NCBI RefSeq assembly: GCF_003287285.1
Contig: NZ_QMIG01000007.1
Location: forward strand, 1 to 64,000
DNA from: Phytoactinopolyspora halophila
Lineage (GTDB): Bacteria; Actinomycetota; Actinomycetes; Jiangellales; Jiangellaceae
Direction of reading: 5' to 3'
DNA length: 64,000 bases
The translations under genes and the position numbers were made by a program. Below are positions 26,107-34,586 of the stretch, piece after piece; the stretch's first letter is position 1, and each line of letters starts with the position of its first letter. The notes under the pieces are model-generated. The model was not told the origin of the DNA. It made no database searches and worked only from the letters and a program-made list of their open reading frames with translations.

Positions 26107-27567
26107 CTATGCGGAGCCAGGCGGCTCTGGCGGGCGGTAGTGCCGCCAAGGCCGGGCCACTTCCAGCTGCGCCGACAGCGACAGCAGCATCTCCTCGGTG
26201 CCGTGCTGGCCGCCCAGCATCACGCCCACCGGCACCGGCGGGTCGTCAGCCGCGCCACCCCGCGTCCACGACAACGGCAGGCTGATCGCCGGCCAGCCCG
26301 TAAGGTTCCAGACACTAGTCCACGGCGTGTAGGCCACCTGCGCGGCGAAGTCTGCGGCAGGATCATCGTCGTTGCGCAGTTCGCCGATGAAGGCCGGCGG
26401 GCGCGCCAGTGTCGGCGAGACGATCACGTCGTATCCCGCCCACGTGACGGCGGCCTCACGTGTCGTTTCCTGGGCTGAGGTGACGGCGCTGGCGTAGTCC
26501 AGACCGGAGACGGATCTGCCCTGCTCACGGAGCCATCGAGTCAGCGGCACCAGCCGATCCTCGGCCTCGGGCGGGAGCGGGATGCTCAACGCCAGGACGG
26601 ACCACAGGGCCTCGAACGATGACCACCGTTGCGCCGGGAACGGCACCGGAGCGTGCTCCACGTGATGGCCGAGCTCCTCAAGCAGCGCCGCCGTCTCCTC
26701 GACCGCGGTTATGCAGGACGGGTCGACCGGAACGTCGGCGATGATCGGGGTCGTGAGCACGCCGACCCGTAGCGTTCCGGGCTCGCGGGCGCACGCATCC
26801 ACGTAGCTCGTCTTCGGTCCGGCCAGGATGAACTGGTCGCCCGGCCATGACGCGGACAGGACGTCCAGCGCCGCCGCCGTGTCCCGCACGTCGCGGGTGA
26901 GGACACCGTTGATCGCGAGTCCGGCTCCCTCCACACCGTGTGGGCCCGGGCTCACCCGTCCACGCGTCGGCTTCAACCCGACCAGGCCACAGGCGCTGGC
27001 GGGAATACGGATGGATCCGCCGCCATCATTGCCGTGCGCCATCGGCACGATGCCCGCCGCCACGGCAGCCGCCGCTCCCCCGCTGGAACCGCCAGCCGAG
27101 CGGCGCGTATCCCACGGGGATCGCGCCGGCGGCGCGATGTCCGGTTCGGTGTAGGCGGGCAACCCCACCTCGGGCGTGTTCGTCTTGCCGATGGTGACCG
27201 TCCCGGCCTGGTTGAGCAGCGTCACCACGCCATCGTCGACGGGCGCGTCCGCGTCGCCGAGCGCGGCGCTGCCGTACCGGACCGGCACACCCGCCACGCG
27301 CACCAGATCCTTGATGGGACAGGGCACCCCGAGCAGGGGCGTGGCCGGCCCCGACCCGTCGTAGCGCCCGGCCGCGGCGAGCGCCCGCTCCCGCGCGCGG
27401 GCCTGTTCGCGCGCCAGCTCCGGAGTGAGCTCGACGAATGCACCGAGCTGCGGATCCAGCCGCTGCGCTCGATCCAGGCTGTGCTCCACGACCTCCGTGG
27501 GCGAGAGATCTCCCGCCCGGATCGCAGCGGCTATGTCGAGCGCGGTCAACTCGTGGATCTCCGTCAC
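26107..27567 (-). CDS. Amidase signature family hydrolase
   Basis: The 486-residue protein has the Ser-cisSer-Lys triad context: Lys in CPIKDLVRVAG (about residue 106), cis-Ser in the Gly/Ser-rich SAGGSSGGAAAAVAAG (about 175-190) and the nucleophile in GNDGGGSIRIPASACG (about 204). It is not the GatA subunit, because no gatB or gatC is present and the C-terminal part differs. The substrate is unknown; aryl- or alkyl-amides are typical. It is divergent from the DAHP synthase leader region. Confidence 0.88.
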   Translation of the reverse strand: MTEIHELTALDIAAAIRAGDLSPTEVVEHSLDRAQRLDPQLGAFVELTPELAREQARARERALAAAGRYDGSGPATPLLGVPCPIKDLVRVAGVPVRYGSAALGDADAPVDDGVVTLLNQAGTVTIGKTNTPEVGLPAYTEPDIAPPARSPWDTRRSAGGSSGGAAAAVAAGIVPMAHGNDGGGSIRIPASACGLVGLKPTRGRVSPGPHGVEGAGLAINGVLTRDVRDTAAALDVLSASWPGDQFILAGPKTSYVDACAREPGTLRVGVLTTPIIADVPVDPSCITAVEETAALLEELGHHVEHAPVPFPAQRWSSFEALWSVLALSIPLPPEAEDRLVPLTRWLREQGRSVSGLDYASAVTSAQETTREAAVTWAGYDVIVSPTLARPPAFIGELRNDDDPAADFAAQVAYTPWTSVWNLTGWPAISLPLSWTRGGAADDPPVPVGVMLGGQHGTEEMLLSLSAQLEVARPWRHYRPPEPPGSA

Positions 27568-27717
27568 GCATCCGACCCTACGAGCCCGCTCGCGAACAGT
27601 GGGAGCAGGCGGGCCGCAAGCGCCGCTCCGGACGGCCGCACCTCCTCTGACCGCCGTTCGTCACACGCCAACCCCGGCCGTCGGCGGTCCCCTCCATGAA
27701 CCCGCTGACGCGCAGGG

Positions 27718-27756
27718 TTGGCGCGCGCCCGGCCCGGAACGCTATAGTGCCCTCTC
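27718..27756 (+). promoter_or_regulatory. Probable aroF promoter giving a leaderless leader peptide
   Basis: TATAGT at 27743-27748 is a good -10 box. The best -35 candidate is TTGGCG at 27718-27723, with a long 19-base spacer. The expected start site (27755-27757) falls on or next to the GTG of the leader peptide, so its message would be leaderless, as is common in actinobacteria. Confidence 0.55.
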
Positions 27757-27825
27757 GTGGTCGAGATTCGCTGGTATTGGCGCTTTACGTCGGCTCCGGG
27801 TGGAGCCGGCGGTCAGACGCGCTGA
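27757..27825 (+). CDS. Aromatic attenuator leader peptide (22 residues)
   Basis: GTG 27757 opens a 22-codon frame ending at TGA 27823-27825, with an in-frame TAG four codons upstream. Codons 6-10 read Trp-Tyr-Trp-Arg-Phe (RWYWRF with the preceding Arg), giving four aromatic residues in five codons. All three end products of the pathway begun by DAHP synthase are represented. A terminator hairpin lies 25 bases after its stop and the DAHP synthase gene follows. This is the classic layout of ribosome-mediated attenuation. The start codon appears to coincide with the transcript start. Confidence 0.8.
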   Translation: MVEIRWYWRFTSAPGGAGGQTR

Positions 27826-27876
27826 CCAGCCCTCACCCGGAGCCAGCCAGGCAGAGACCGTCGGTCTCTGCCTTTT
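27792..27876 (+). promoter_or_regulatory. Attenuator of the DAHP synthase gene
   Basis: Three structures are visible. GGCTCCGGGTG (27792-27802) pairs perfectly with 27834-27844, enclosing a small hairpin (27811-27816 with 27822-27827) that contains the leader stop codon. A local hairpin, 27792-27797 with 27802-27807, competes with the long helix. The terminator is GGCAGAGACC (27850-27859) paired with 27863-27872 and followed by TTTT. A ribosome stalled on the Trp/Tyr/Phe codons would cover the first segment of the long helix and change folding. I could not derive the exact antiterminator pairing by eye. Confidence 0.75.
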
Positions 27877-27945
27877 GTCATTCAGGCGGGCCGGCCGGGT
27901 GAGTACCGCGGGCGTCCCGCCCCGAGACGAGGAACGGACCCGCGA

Positions 27946-29046
27946 ATGTGTCAGAGCGAACCCCATCGATCCACACGCAATCCGAGCAGTGATGCCTCGA
28001 GTGTCAGTGATCTGCGCGTCGCCGGCTTCCAACCGCTCGATGCACCCCGTCAGCTCCTGGAGGAGCTTCCCCTTGACGACCGGCACGCCGCGACGGTGCG
28101 CACGTCCCGGGATGAGGTGCGTTCGATCGTCTCCGGCGACGACGACCGCCTGCTCGTCGTGGTGGGCCCGTGCTCGATCCACGATCCCGATGCGGCCCTC
28201 GATTACGCTCGCCGGCTCGCTCCCGTGGCCCGCGAGCTGGACGACGACCTGCGCATCGTCATGCGGGTGTACTTCGAGAAGCCACGCACCACGGTGGGGT
28301 GGAAGGGCCTGATCAATGACCCCGGCCTCGACGGATCCCACGACGTCCGGCGGGGCCTGCGCATCGCCCGGGAGCTACTGTTCGACGTGCTCGACACCGG
28401 CCTGCCCGCGGGATGCGAGTTCCTCGAACCGATCAGCCCGCAGTACATCGCCGACACCGTCTCGTGGGGTGCCATCGGCGCCCGAACTCCGGAAAGCCAG
28501 GTCCACCGCCAGCTTGCCTCCGGCCTGTCGATGCCGGTAGGGGTCAAGAACGCGACGAGCGGAGATGTCCAGGCGGCCATCGACGGATGTATCGCGGCCG
28601 CGCACCGCCACGTGTTCTTCGGCGTGGACGAGGACGGCCGCGCGGCTGCGGTCTCCACCATCGGCAACCCGGACTGCCACGTCATCCTGCGCGGCGGCAG
28701 CGCCGGCCCGAACTACGGGCCCACCGACGTTCGCGACGCGCTGGCCCTGCTGCACAAGGCCGAGCTGCCACAGCGGCTCGTCATCGACGCCAGTCATGGC
28801 AACAGCGGCAAGGACCATCTCCGGCAAGCCGTGGTGGCCCGGGAGATCGCCGAGCAGATCGCCGGCGGCGAGACGGGGATCGCCGGGGTGATGCTGGAGA
28901 GCTTCCTCGAAGCCGGCCGCCAGGACCTCGACGGTTCGTCCCTGACGTACGGCCAGAGCGTCACCGACGCTTGCATGGACTGGGCGAGTACCGAGGAGCT
29001 CCTGGGTGAGCTCGCCGCCGCGGTTCGCGCCCGCCGCCAGGCCTAG
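27946..29046 (+). CDS. 3-deoxy-7-phosphoheptulonate synthase, class I
   Basis: This enzyme joins phosphoenolpyruvate and erythrose 4-phosphate at the start of the shikimate pathway. The 366-residue protein is of the E. coli AroF/G/H class. Marks are LLVVVGPCSIHDPDAALDYA near residues 68-87, MRVYFEKPRTTVGWKGLINDP near 106-126, ILRGGSAGPNYG and VIDASHGNSGKDH. Many actinobacteria also carry a class II enzyme; whether this one does lies outside the window. Expression is probably set by the attenuator upstream, which reads aromatic aminoacyl-tRNA supply. GAGGAA lies about 12 bases before the ATG. Confidence 0.94.
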   Translation: MCQSEPHRSTRNPSSDASSVSDLRVAGFQPLDAPRQLLEELPLDDRHAATVRTSRDEVRSIVSGDDDRLLVVVGPCSIHDPDAALDYARRLAPVARELDDDLRIVMRVYFEKPRTTVGWKGLINDPGLDGSHDVRRGLRIARELLFDVLDTGLPAGCEFLEPISPQYIADTVSWGAIGARTPESQVHRQLASGLSMPVGVKNATSGDVQAAIDGCIAAAHRHVFFGVDEDGRAAAVSTIGNPDCHVILRGGSAGPNYGPTDVRDALALLHKAELPQRLVIDASHGNSGKDHLRQAVVAREIAEQIAGGETGIAGVMLESFLEAGRQDLDGSSLTYGQSVTDACMDWASTEELLGELAAAVRARRQA

Positions 29047-29112
29047 CCTCACCCCCAGCGACGCCCGTGCCGGCCAGCGGGATCTGTCCCGGTCAACACC
29101 GACGAGGTATGT

Positions 29113-29205
29113 GCCGTGCACGCCGAGACCACACCGGAAAACGCCTTCCGCGATCGATCGACGTGGTCTGGGCGTGCACGGCGCGTGGTCTGGGCGTGCA
29201 CGGCG
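29113..29205. repeat. 22-bp tandem repeat with an inverted partner between convergent genes
   Basis: A 22-bp unit occurs at 29162-29183 and 29184-29205. Bases 29113-29132 are its inverted complement (19 of 20 match 29163-29182). A transcript from either strand would form a long stem. It lies between the convergent aroF and selD stops, so a bidirectional terminator is the simplest reading. Confidence 0.75.
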
Positions 29206-29251
29206 CGCGGGCCTCACCGCGCATGGCGCCGTGTGCCGGGAGCGGGCGAAG

Positions 29252-30346
29252 CTAGCGGACGGCGACGGTGACGTCGCCAGACCAGGCAGGGACTAGCTCG
29301 CCCACGACCGGATGGCCCGGGATCTCGCCGGCAACGAGCAGCCCGCCCGACGTCTGCGCGTCCGCCAGCAGGAGCAGCTCGCTCTCGTCCAGATCGGCCG
29401 TGCGGCCAGAATCGCCGCCGCGGGGATCGACGTGTGGCCGCACCCATTCCAGGTTGCGCCGCGTCCCGCCGCTGACGTAGCCCTGCGCGAGAGCTTCGCG
29501 CGCCCCGTCCACGTACGGTATCTGGCCCGCATACACGACCGCGCCCACGCCGCTCGCCCGGGCCAGCTTGTGCAGGTGGCCAAGGAAGCCGAAGCCGGTG
29601 ACGTCGGTGGCGCACCGTGCTCCCAGCTCAACAGCCGCGCGGGCCGCGTCCCGGTTGAGCTCCGCCATCACCTCGATCGCTGCCGGGGACACCTCGCCGG
29701 TCGCCTTGTGGCGGTTGTTGAGCACGCCAAGTCCCAGGGGTTTGGTCAGCGTCAATGGCTGGCCAGCCGTTCCGGCGTCGTTGCGCAACAGCCGGTGCGC
29801 GTCGGCGATGCCGGTCACCGCCATGCCGTACTTCGGCTCCGGGTCGTCGACGCTGTGCCCGCCCGCCACATGGCAGCCGGCCGTGCGCGCGACGTCCAGG
29901 CCACCGCGCAGTACCTCGCTGGCCACATCCATGGGCAGCACGTCCCGAGGCCACCCCAGCAGATTCAGCGCCACCACGGGCTGTCCACCCATGGCGTAGA
30001 TGTCGGACAGCGCGTTGGCCGTGGCGATCCGCCCCCAGTCGTAGGCGTCGTCGACGACGGGGGTGAAGAAGTCCGCGGTGGCCAGCACGGCTCGATCGCC
30101 GTCGATGCGGACGGCAGCGGCGTCGTCGCCGTCGTCCAGACCGACGACGAGCCCGCCAACCGAACCCGGGGAACCGGGCGAACCTGGGGAACCCGGGGAA
30201 CGTGCGCCCACGAGGCCGGACATGACGTCCTCCAGCTCCCCCGGCGGGATCTTGCACGCGCACCCTCCACCGTGGGCATACTGCGTGAGCCGGATGTGCT
30301 GGCCGGGTCGTGTCCGCTGGATTCCCTGGTCTTCCGTCACCGTCAT
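29252..30346 (-). CDS. Selenide, water dikinase
   Basis: SelD makes selenophosphate from selenide and ATP, the selenium donor for SelA. The 364-residue protein starts at ATG 30346 with AAGGAG just before it. The active-site segment is GGGCACKIPPGELEDV, so this is the cysteine form, not a selenoprotein. The ATP-binding pattern includes LATADFFTPVVDDAYDWGRIATANALSD. A Pro-Gly-Ser-rich insert (SPGSPGSPGSV) lies near residue 55. It is transcribed away from tRNA-Sec, selA and selB across a 60-base divergent region, so supply and use of selenophosphate can be co-controlled. Confidence 0.96.
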   Translation of the reverse strand: MTVTEDQGIQRTRPGQHIRLTQYAHGGGCACKIPPGELEDVMSGLVGARSPGSPGSPGSPGSVGGLVVGLDDGDDAAAVRIDGDRAVLATADFFTPVVDDAYDWGRIATANALSDIYAMGGQPVVALNLLGWPRDVLPMDVASEVLRGGLDVARTAGCHVAGGHSVDDPEPKYGMAVTGIADAHRLLRNDAGTAGQPLTLTKPLGLGVLNNRHKATGEVSPAAIEVMAELNRDAARAAVELGARCATDVTGFGFLGHLHKLARASGVGAVVYAGQIPYVDGAREALAQGYVSGGTRRNLEWVRPHVDPRGGDSGRTADLDESELLLLADAQTSGGLLVAGEIPGHPVVGELVPAWSGDVTVAVR

Positions 30347-30406
30347 GGCTCCTTCAATGCCCACATCACGTCGTTTGACACACCCGATTGTGGTTAGCGT
30401 GGACGT

Positions 30407-30499
30407 GGAGGCGTTTAGGTGGCTGGTGCCCCTCCCGGTCTTCAAAACCGGTGTGGCCCGGGAACCGGGCCAGGCGGGTTCGATTCCCGTCCGTCTCCG
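30407..30499 (+). tRNA. tRNA-Sec (anticodon TCA)
   Basis: The 93-base RNA has acceptor GGAGGCG paired with CGTCTCC (30492-30498, one G-U) and discriminator G. The anticodon stem CCGGT/ACCGG carries loop CTTCAAA with TCA at 30442-30444. A long variable arm follows (TGGCCCGG, GAA, CCGGGCCA), then T arm GCGGGTTCGATTCCCGT. The D stem is long with a four-base TGGT loop and one mismatch. CCA is not encoded (CTA follows). These are the marks of the UGA-decoding selenocysteine tRNA. selA begins 24 bases later. Confidence 0.95.
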
Positions 30500-30522
30500 C
30501 TACCGATCACAGGAGGTGTGGC

Positions 30523-31848
30523 GTGCTCTCCGAACACGACGCGGAATCGCGGCGCCGCATCCCGGGGACAGACACGTTGCTCGCCGAACCCCGGTTCACC
30601 GCCGCGACGTCGGCCCTCGGCCGCGACCTCGTGAAGGCCGCCATCACCCAGGCACAGGACCGTGCCCGCCGGGGTGAGATCACGCCCGAGGACGTCGGGG
30701 ACACCGCCGCAGGGTCGCTTCCCCCACGGGCGAGCACGCTACGCCCAGTGATCAACGCGACGGGTGTCGTCTTGCACACCAACCTGGGACGCGCTCCCTT
30801 GTCCCCGGCGGCGGTAGCGGCCGTGCACGCCGCAGCGGGACACACCGACGTCGAGTACGACACGGACACCGGGCGCCGCGACCTCCGGGGACGCGGTGTC
30901 GTGGACGCTCTCGGCGCCGCCGTGCCCTCTGCCGAAGCCGCCCACGTCGTCAACAACGGCGCCGCCGCACTCGTGCTCGCCGCTACCGCGCTGGCGCCCG
31001 GTCAGGAGGTGGTGGTCAGCCGGGGCGAACTGGTCGAGATCGGGGATGGCTTCCGGCTGCCGGAACTGCTCGAATCGACCGGTGCCGTCCTGCGCGAGGT
31101 CGGGACGACGAACCGGACCAGGCTCGACGACTACCGCGCCGTTCTGGGCCCCGACACGGGATTCGTGCTGAAGGTTCACCCGTCGAACTTCGTCATCCAG
31201 GGATTCACGTCGTCGGTGTCCATCCGTGACCTAGCCCAGCTCGGTGCCACGGTGGTTGCCGACCTGGGCTCCGGGCTGCTCTCACCGGATCCCCTGCTTC
31301 CGGACGAGCCGGACGCATCGAGTGCGCTCGCCGACGGCGCCGCCCTGGTCACGGGCAGCGGCGACAAGCTGCTCGGCGGCCCGCAGGCCGGTCTGCTCCT
31401 GGGCCGTGCCGAGATCATCGAACAGCTTCGCCGCCACCCTCTCGCCCGGGCGCTCCGGGTGGACAAGCTCACCCTGGCCGCGCTGGAGGCGACACTGCGC
31501 GGCCCCGAGACGCCGACGTGGGCGGCACTGCGGCACGATGCCGCCGAGCTGCACGCCCGGGCGGAAGAACTACGGGACGGGCTCCGGCAAGACGGCGTCA
31601 CCTCGGAGACCGTCGAGACAGCCAGCGTCGTCGGCGGGGGTGGTGGCCCCGGGCTGGAGCTCACCTCGTGGGCGGTGGCCGTCGACCCCGGGCTAGCGGC
31701 CCCGTTACGACAGCACGAGCCCGCCGTAGTCGGCCGGCTCGAACGCGACCGGCTGCTGCTCGATCTGCGGTGCGTGCCTTCCGATCAGGATTCCACGCTG
31801 CGTTCCGCCGTCGTGTCCGCGTGGCACCGGCAAGCACGATCGGAGTGA
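30523..31848 (+). CDS. L-seryl-tRNA(Sec) selenium transferase
   Basis: SelA is the PLP enzyme that converts Ser-tRNA(Sec) to Sec-tRNA(Sec) using selenophosphate. The start is GTG at 30523 with AGGAGG just upstream; the frame extends back into the tRNA gene, so longer starts are artefacts. The 441 residues include INATGVVLHTNLGRAPLS near 77-94, the AAHVVNNGAAALVLA segment, and the PLP lysine in TGSGDKLLGGPQAG near residue 282. It sits between tRNA-Sec and selB, with one base between its stop and the selB ATG. Confidence 0.96.
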   Translation: MLSEHDAESRRRIPGTDTLLAEPRFTAATSALGRDLVKAAITQAQDRARRGEITPEDVGDTAAGSLPPRASTLRPVINATGVVLHTNLGRAPLSPAAVAAVHAAAGHTDVEYDTDTGRRDLRGRGVVDALGAAVPSAEAAHVVNNGAAALVLAATALAPGQEVVVSRGELVEIGDGFRLPELLESTGAVLREVGTTNRTRLDDYRAVLGPDTGFVLKVHPSNFVIQGFTSSVSIRDLAQLGATVVADLGSGLLSPDPLLPDEPDASSALADGAALVTGSGDKLLGGPQAGLLLGRAEIIEQLRRHPLARALRVDKLTLAALEATLRGPETPTWAALRHDAAELHARAEELRDGLRQDGVTSETVETASVVGGGGGPGLELTSWAVAVDPGLAAPLRQHEPAVVGRLERDRLLLDLRCVPSDQDSTLRSAVVSAWHRQARSE

Positions 31849-31849
31849 C

Positions 31850-33610
31850 ATGCACGTCGTCGCCACAGCCGGGCATGTCGACCACGGCAAGTCGACGCTC
31901 GTCCGGGCGCTCACCGGAATGGAGCCCGACCGGTGGGACGAGGAACATCGCCGTGGGTTGACGATCGATCTCGGCTTCGCCTGGACGGAGCTGCCTTCGG
32001 CCGGCACGCTCGCGTTCGTCGACGTCCCGGGCCATCACCGGTTCGTGCCGAACATGCTCGCCGGGGTCGGGCCGGTGCCCGCCGTGCTCTTCGTCGTCGC
32101 GGCCGACGAGGGCTGGATGCCGCAGTCTGCCGAGCATCTCGACGCCGCGCACGCGCTGGGTGTGTGGCACGGCCTGCTCGCCATCACCCGCAGTGATCTC
32201 GCCGATCCCGCACCGGCCGCGGCGGAGGCGCTCGCCGAGATCAATGAGACGACACTCGGCGACGTCGCCGCCATCCCGGTCAGCGCACCCACGGGTAGCG
32301 GCCTGGACGACCTCGTGACCGCCTTGGACGACCTCGCCGGGCGGCTACCCCAGCCGGATGTCGACGCCCCGGTGCGCCTCTGGGTCGACCGTTCGTTCAC
32401 GATCCGGGGCAGCGGCACCGTCGTCACCGGTACCCTCCCGGCCGGGCGCCTCCGAGTGGGCGACGAGCTGGAGATCCCATCGCTGGGACGCACCGCCGGA
32501 GTGCGCGCCCTGCAATGCCTGGGCCGTCCCGTGACCGAAGCGGGCGCCGTCGCCCGGGTCGCGGTCAACCTGCGCGGGGTGCCCGCAGACGCGCTGCACC
32601 GCGGCGACGCCGTGCTCACCCCGCAGCGCTTCCGCACGAGCGATGTGCTCGACGCGCGCCTCGACCGGACCGGTGACGATCCGCTGCCGCAGCACCTGAT
32701 GCTGCACATCGGTTCGGCCGCGGTGACAGCGCGGGTGCGCCCGCTCGGGTCCGACACCGTGCGGCTGACACTTTCCGGCGCGCTGCCGCTGCGTGTCGGA
32801 GACCGCGGCCTGCTACGCGAGCCGGGGCGGCACCGCGTCCTCGGCGGCACCACCGTCCTTGACGTGGCGCCGCCGGCACTCACCCGTCGCGGCGCCGCCG
32901 CCGAGCGCGCTCGCATCCTCAGCACCCTCGACGGCGAGCCCGACGAGCACTCGGAGCTGCGCCGCCGCGGCATCGTCCGCAAGGACGAGCTGAAACGTAT
33001 GGGCGTGCCGGTCACGTCCCGGCCGGTCGCCGCCGGCTGGGTGGTCGACGAGAAGCTGTGGGCGGAGCTGCGTTCCCGGCTGCCGGACGTCGTCGCCCGA
33101 TGGCGCCAGGCCAACCCGCTGGAAACCGGCCCTCCCGTCGACGTCGTCCGGCAGCAACTCGACCTGCCCGAGCGCTCGCTCGTCCACGCTCTCGTGTCAC
33201 CACCGCTGGCGATCAGGGCGGGCCGGGTGGTGCGCGACGACACCGCGCAGGTCGATCACCTCCCTGCGCCGGTCGCGAAGGCGGTCGACGAGCTGCGCGC
33301 CCGGCTGGCGGCGGAACCGCTCGTCGCTCCGGACGCCACGCAGCTCGCCGAGCTGGGACTCGGGCGTCGCGAGCTCGCCGCCGCGGATCGCGCCGGAGTC
33401 CTGGTCCGTATCGGCGACGGCGTGGTGCTCCTGCCGGAGAGCATCGACGAGGCGGTACGAACGCTGCGCACGTTGTCCGGCCCGTTCACCGTCAGTGATG
33501 CCCGCCAGGCATGGGGAACGACCCGGCGCGTGGCGATACCGCTGCTCCAGTACCTGGATCGGCACGAGATCACCGAACGGCTCCCGGATGACCGCCGGCA
33601 ACTGCGCTAG
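31850..33610 (+). CDS. Selenocysteine-specific elongation factor
   Basis: SelB brings Sec-tRNA to ribosomes paused at UGA and recognises the SECIS hairpin. The 586 residues show an EF-Tu-like GTPase domain: P-loop AGHVDHGKST at residues 5-14, DVPGHHRFVPNML near 57-69 and ITRSDLAD. Beta-barrel domains II and III follow to about 340, then C-terminal winged helices (about 350-586) that would bind the SECIS RNA. Its stop TAG overlaps the convergent fdhC stop by sharing the palindrome CTAG at 33607-33610, leaving no room for a terminator. Confidence 0.96.
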   Translation: MHVVATAGHVDHGKSTLVRALTGMEPDRWDEEHRRGLTIDLGFAWTELPSAGTLAFVDVPGHHRFVPNMLAGVGPVPAVLFVVAADEGWMPQSAEHLDAAHALGVWHGLLAITRSDLADPAPAAAEALAEINETTLGDVAAIPVSAPTGSGLDDLVTALDDLAGRLPQPDVDAPVRLWVDRSFTIRGSGTVVTGTLPAGRLRVGDELEIPSLGRTAGVRALQCLGRPVTEAGAVARVAVNLRGVPADALHRGDAVLTPQRFRTSDVLDARLDRTGDDPLPQHLMLHIGSAAVTARVRPLGSDTVRLTLSGALPLRVGDRGLLREPGRHRVLGGTTVLDVAPPALTRRGAAAERARILSTLDGEPDEHSELRRRGIVRKDELKRMGVPVTSRPVAAGWVVDEKLWAELRSRLPDVVARWRQANPLETGPPVDVVRQQLDLPERSLVHALVSPPLAIRAGRVVRDDTAQVDHLPAPVAKAVDELRARLAAEPLVAPDATQLAELGLGRRELAAADRAGVLVRIGDGVVLLPESIDEAVRTLRTLSGPFTVSDARQAWGTTRRVAIPLLQYLDRHEITERLPDDRRQLR

Positions 33611-34581
33611 ACGTTGCGTGCGTTCCGGGCATCGAGCCGTTCGCGTTGCGGCACCACCGTGTACTTCGGGTCGTCCGCCGACGCCCGGCCGGCCTCGAAC
33701 ACGCCGAAGCGGGTGCACAATGAGCTCGCCAGCAGGGCACTCGCCGAGATCGCCGACAGCACCGAGGCCACCCGGCCGCCGCGCCTGCCTGGCTCCCGGA
33801 CCAGTGCTCCCAGCGCACCAGCCGCGCCCGCGGCACCCAGGACTTTCCCCGCACGCATCCACCTGCCGGCGCGCCCGTGATGATAGGGCTCGGCGAGAAA
33901 GCCCAAACGGTGCGACATGAGCCGGTCAGCTGCCAGCTCCATACCCGTCCCCGCGACCGCGGCCAGCCGGGCCGGGCCCGCTTCGCGTGGCGCGGCGAGC
34001 ATCCCGAGCCCACCGGCGCTGGCCAGTGCACTGCCCGCGAAGACGAACGGGAGCTCCCGGTAGCCCTCGTGCCAGGCCGGCACCGCCGTGTCGGCCACGA
34101 GCACCGCCGTATACGTCGTCATCACCGGCCCGAGCGCCGCCGCCCCGGCCGTCGCACACCGTCCCGCGGGAGGCAGCACGCCGGCGACCCGGGAGACGGC
34201 CCCCGCACCGGCGAGCGTGCCGTAGGAGGCGAGCACCCACGACCCGACGCTCAACGGCGACGTCGGCTTGAACACGCGGAGCATGTTGAGGAACCGCTCG
34301 GGCCGGCCGAGATCGTGGATGAGCGCGAACACGCTGCCTGCGCTGGCCGCCGCGGCCGTCACCTGGCCCGCCCGCGCCAGCCGGAACCGTCCGCTGAGCT
34401 CGCCGAGCTCGGCGAGCACCGACGAACCCCCGGCCAGCCCGCCGAGGAAGAAGTACACCGGCACGTCCGGCGTCTTCCACGTCGGACGTTTGATGACGGG
34501 CTGGCCGTAGTAAGAGCGGTACTCCACGCCGGACTCGGATGCCCGCGTACTCGTCGTCGTACTGGCCCGCGTGCCGGTCAT
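33607..34581 (-). CDS. NrfD/PsrC-type membrane subunit of formate dehydrogenase
   Basis: The start at 34581 is set by GGAGGTGA eight bases upstream. The 324-residue protein opens with about 30 hydrophilic residues and has about eight hydrophobic helices. It has NrfD-family features such as VPVYFFLGGLAGGSSVLAEL, LIHDLGRPERFLNMLRVFKP and SPLSVGSWVLASYG. NrfD subunits anchor iron-sulfur electron-transfer proteins and pass electrons to quinone. It lies five bases after fdhB, so the three genes form fdhA-fdhB-fdhC. The C-terminus (about 290-324) is hydrophilic. Confidence 0.87.
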   Translation of the reverse strand: MTGTRASTTTSTRASESGVEYRSYYGQPVIKRPTWKTPDVPVYFFLGGLAGGSSVLAELGELSGRFRLARAGQVTAAAASAGSVFALIHDLGRPERFLNMLRVFKPTSPLSVGSWVLASYGTLAGAGAVSRVAGVLPPAGRCATAGAAALGPVMTTYTAVLVADTAVPAWHEGYRELPFVFAGSALASAGGLGMLAAPREAGPARLAAVAGTGMELAADRLMSHRLGFLAEPYHHGRAGRWMRAGKVLGAAGAAGALGALVREPGRRGGRVASVLSAISASALLASSLCTRFGVFEAGRASADDPKYTVVPQRERLDARNARNV

Positions 34582-34586
34582 GCCGT

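Noticed and set aside
30375-30400. Promoter for tRNA-Sec with TTGACA at 30375 and TAGCGT at 30395
   Set aside because: The spacer would be only 14 bases, too short for a normal promoter; not listed as a feature.
30388-30522. Longer N-terminus for SelA reaching into tRNA-Sec
   Set aside because: The extension would translate the tRNA gene; the GTG at 30523 has AGGAGG at good spacing.
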